Assembly (NCBI RefSeq): GCF_011752525.1
Contig: NZ_VWXI01000002.1
Span: 1 to 64,000 of the forward strand
Source of the DNA: Pantoea sp. Cy-639
GTDB lineage: Bacteria > Pseudomonadota > Gammaproteobacteria > Pseudomonadales > Pseudomonadaceae
Direction: 5' to 3'
DNA: 64,000 nt
The notes beneath the pieces were generated by a model that ran no database searches, was not told the origin of the DNA, and worked only from the letters and a program-made list of their open reading frames with translations. Made by a program: the position numbers and the translations under genes. Below, in pieces: positions 62,438-64,000 of this stretch. The first letter of the stretch is position 1, and the number at the start of each line of letters is the position of its first letter.

Positions 62438-63265
62438 TCACTTGGCCTGGTAGATGATCCCCGGGCTGCACTGGACCATCTGGTAATGGTCCGGCAGGCC
62501 ATTGAGCGCCTCCGAGGCCCCCAGGAACAGATAGCCCCCGGGTTTCAGTGTGCTGTGGATACGCAGGAGGATGTCTTTCTTGACCTGGGCCGAGAAGTAG
62601 ATCAGCACGTTGCGGCAGAACACGATGTCGAACTTGCCCAGCGGCGCGTAGCTGTCGAGCAGGTTGTAGGAGCGGAATTCGACACGACTGCGGATTGGCG
62701 ACTTGACCGCCCAACGCCCCGGCCCCTTGGTATCGAAGTAGCGCTGCAGACGCTCCTGGGACAGGCCACGGGCAATCGCCAGGCTGTCGTACTCACCGGT
62801 CTTGCAGTTATTGAGCATGGCACCGGACAAGTCGGTCGCGACGATCTGCGCCCCCATCTTCAATTGGCCCAGGTTGGTACGCTCGAACTCGTCGATGGAC
62901 ATGGAGATCGAGTACGGCTCCTGTCCCGACGAGCAAGCCGCCGACCAGATGCGCAAGCGCTGCCCCGGATTGTTCTTGATGAACTCCGGAATGACCTTGC
63001 TCTTGAGCACCTCGAACGGATAAGTATCGCGGAACCACAGCGTCTCGTTGGTGGTCATGGCATCGACCACCTGCTCGCGCAGGCCACCTCGCGGCTGAGC
63101 CTGGATGCGCTGCACCAGTTCCCCCAGCGACTTGATGCCCTGCTGCTCCATCAGCTTGTTGAGACGGCTGGAGACCAGGTACTGCTTATTCTCGCCCAGC
63201 AAGATGCCACAGGCTTTCTCCAGGAAGACCCGGAACTGTTCGAAATCCAAATTACCCGTAGACAA
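62438..63265 (-). CDS. cheR: Chemoreceptor methyltransferase CheR
   Basis: A 275-residue SAM-dependent enzyme that methylates glutamates on chemoreceptors. The N-terminal helical CheR_N domain (residues about 1-75) is followed by the catalytic domain with RIWSAACSSGQEPYSISM (SAM loop), VATDLSGAML and FDIVFCRNVLIYFSAQVK. It lies 51 nt after the cheV stop. In related genomes cheR directly precedes flgB; here it ends at a terminator facing the autotransporter. Confidence 0.96.
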   Translation of the reverse strand: MSTGNLDFEQFRVFLEKACGILLGENKQYLVSSRLNKLMEQQGIKSLGELVQRIQAQPRGGLREQVVDAMTTNETLWFRDTYPFEVLKSKVIPEFIKNNPGQRLRIWSAACSSGQEPYSISMSIDEFERTNLGQLKMGAQIVATDLSGAMLNNCKTGEYDSLAIARGLSQERLQRYFDTKGPGRWAVKSPIRSRVEFRSYNLLDSYAPLGKFDIVFCRNVLIYFSAQVKKDILLRIHSTLKPGGYLFLGASEALNGLPDHYQMVQCSPGIIYQAK

Positions 63266-63316
63266 TGCTGCCGCCTCTTTCTAAATCGCTAGCGCCGGGG
63301 ACAGGCCCCGGCCGTT

Positions 63317-64000
63317 TCAGTGCGTCGCCTTGATCCGGTCGACCACGCGCTGGGCGAGATCGTCCGGCTTGAACTTGGCCAGGAAATCATCGGCACCGAC
63401 TTTCTTGACCATCGCCTGGTTGAACACTCCGGAAAGCGAAGTATGCAGGCAGATGTGCAACTTTTGCATGCGCGGATCGCTGCGAATCTCTGCCGTGAGG
63501 GTATAGCCATCCATTTCCGGCATTTCAATATCCGAGATCATCATCAGGAACTCTTCCTCCGGACGCTTGCCCTCGTCCACCAGCTTGCGCAGGTAGTCCA
63601 GGGCCTGGCGACCGTCATTGAGCGCCACCACCTCGACACCGACGGTCTGCAGGCAACGGCTGACCTGCTTGCGCGCCACCGACGAATCGTCGACGGTCAG
63701 CACCCGCAGCAACACGGCCTTGTCCTGCACCTCGGCGTCGATCACCCCGTCCGATACCGACTCGGACGAAGGCGCCACCTCGGCCAGCACCTTTTCCACG
63801 TCGATGATCTCGACCATGCGATTGTCGACCCGGGTGACCGCGGTCAGGTAGTGATCGCGCCCGGTGCCCTTGGGTGGCGGATGGATCTCTTCCCAGTTCA
63901 TGTTGACGATGCGCTCCACCGAGTGCACCAGGAAGCCCTGGGTCTTGGTGTTGTACTCCGTGATGATCACGAAGCTGCGCCGCGTGTCTTCCTGCAACCC
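63317..64000 (-). CDS. cheV: Chemotaxis coupling protein CheV (C-terminal part, cut by window edge)
   Basis: About 227 C-terminal residues are present; the first part of the CheW-like domain lies off the right edge. The end of the CheW domain is seen (FVIITEYNTKTQGFLVHSVERIVNMNWEEIHPPP and YLTAVTRVDNRMVEIIDVEKVL). It is followed by a receiver domain with VLTVDDSSVARKQVSRCL and the acceptor Asp in LMMISDIEMPEMDGY. CheV couples receptors to CheA and acts as a phosphate sink or adaptation factor. Confidence 0.95.
   Translation of the reverse strand, partial: GLQEDTRRSFVIITEYNTKTQGFLVHSVERIVNMNWEEIHPPPKGTGRDHYLTAVTRVDNRMVEIIDVEKVLAEVAPSSESVSDGVIDAEVQDKAVLLRVLTVDDSSVARKQVSRCLQTVGVEVVALNDGRQALDYLRKLVDEGKRPEEEFLMMISDIEMPEMDGYTLTAEIRSDPRMQKLHICLHTSLSGVFNQAMVKKVGADDFLAKFKPDDLAQRVVDRIKATH

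Overview
The window is high-GC Pseudomonas DNA, most like the P. putida group. It holds almost one complete polar-flagellum and chemotaxis locus, nearly all on the minus strand. The assignment rests on the gene order (cheA-cheZ-cheY-fliA-fleN-flhF-flhA...fleSR-fleQ-fliC...flgL-flgB-cheR-cheV), the single-filament regulators FleQ/FleN/FlhF, and the hptB-hsbR-hsbA switch between fliJ and fliK. No tRNA, rRNA, IS element, prophage or CRISPR array was seen.

Layout from left to right (minus-strand transcription runs right to left). 1-3.0 kb: 5' part of cheA, cheZ, cheY, fliA. 3.0-7.4 kb: fleN, flhF, flhA. 7.6-13.0 kb: the flhB-fliRQPONML export and C-ring block. 13.2-17.0 kb: fliK and hptB-hsbR-hsbA. 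17.1-22.9 kb: fliJIHGFE. 23.0-27.3 kb: fleR, fleS, fleQ. 27.5-31.1 kb: a fliT-like gene, fliS, fliD, flaG and fliC, which encodes a short 282-residue flagellin. 31.3-47.6 kb: a 16-kb flagellin-glycosylation island. 47.7-59.4 kb: flgL to flgB, with one small secreted-protein gene between flgE and flgF. 59.8-62.4 kb: a plus-strand autotransporter between flgB and cheR. 62.4-64.0 kb: cheR and the 3' part of cheV.

Regulation can be read from the sequence. Sigma-54 (-24/-12) sites with correct 15-nt geometry lie 35-50 nt, by predicted transcription start, upstream of flhA, fliL, fliK, fliE, fleS, flgF and flgB, as expected for a FleQ/FleR cascade. A similar site precedes a four-gene glycan operon. 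Sigma-28 (FliA) sites precede fliC and fliS. A sigma-70-like site precedes fleQ.

The most unusual part is the glycosylation island. It joins relatives of the P. syringae fgt1/fgt2/orf3 system (two large glycosyltransferases and a KAS-III enzyme) to a methyltransferase-HAD phosphatase-nucleotidyltransferase-glycosyltransferase operon resembling the P. aeruginosa b-type flagellin locus (PA1088-PA1091). The last enzyme of that operon is a roughly 2,038-residue chain with methyltransferase, CDP-glycerol glycerophosphotransferase-like, two GT2-like and one GT-B-like segments. Enzyme roles there come from motif recognition; the glycan chemistry is inference.
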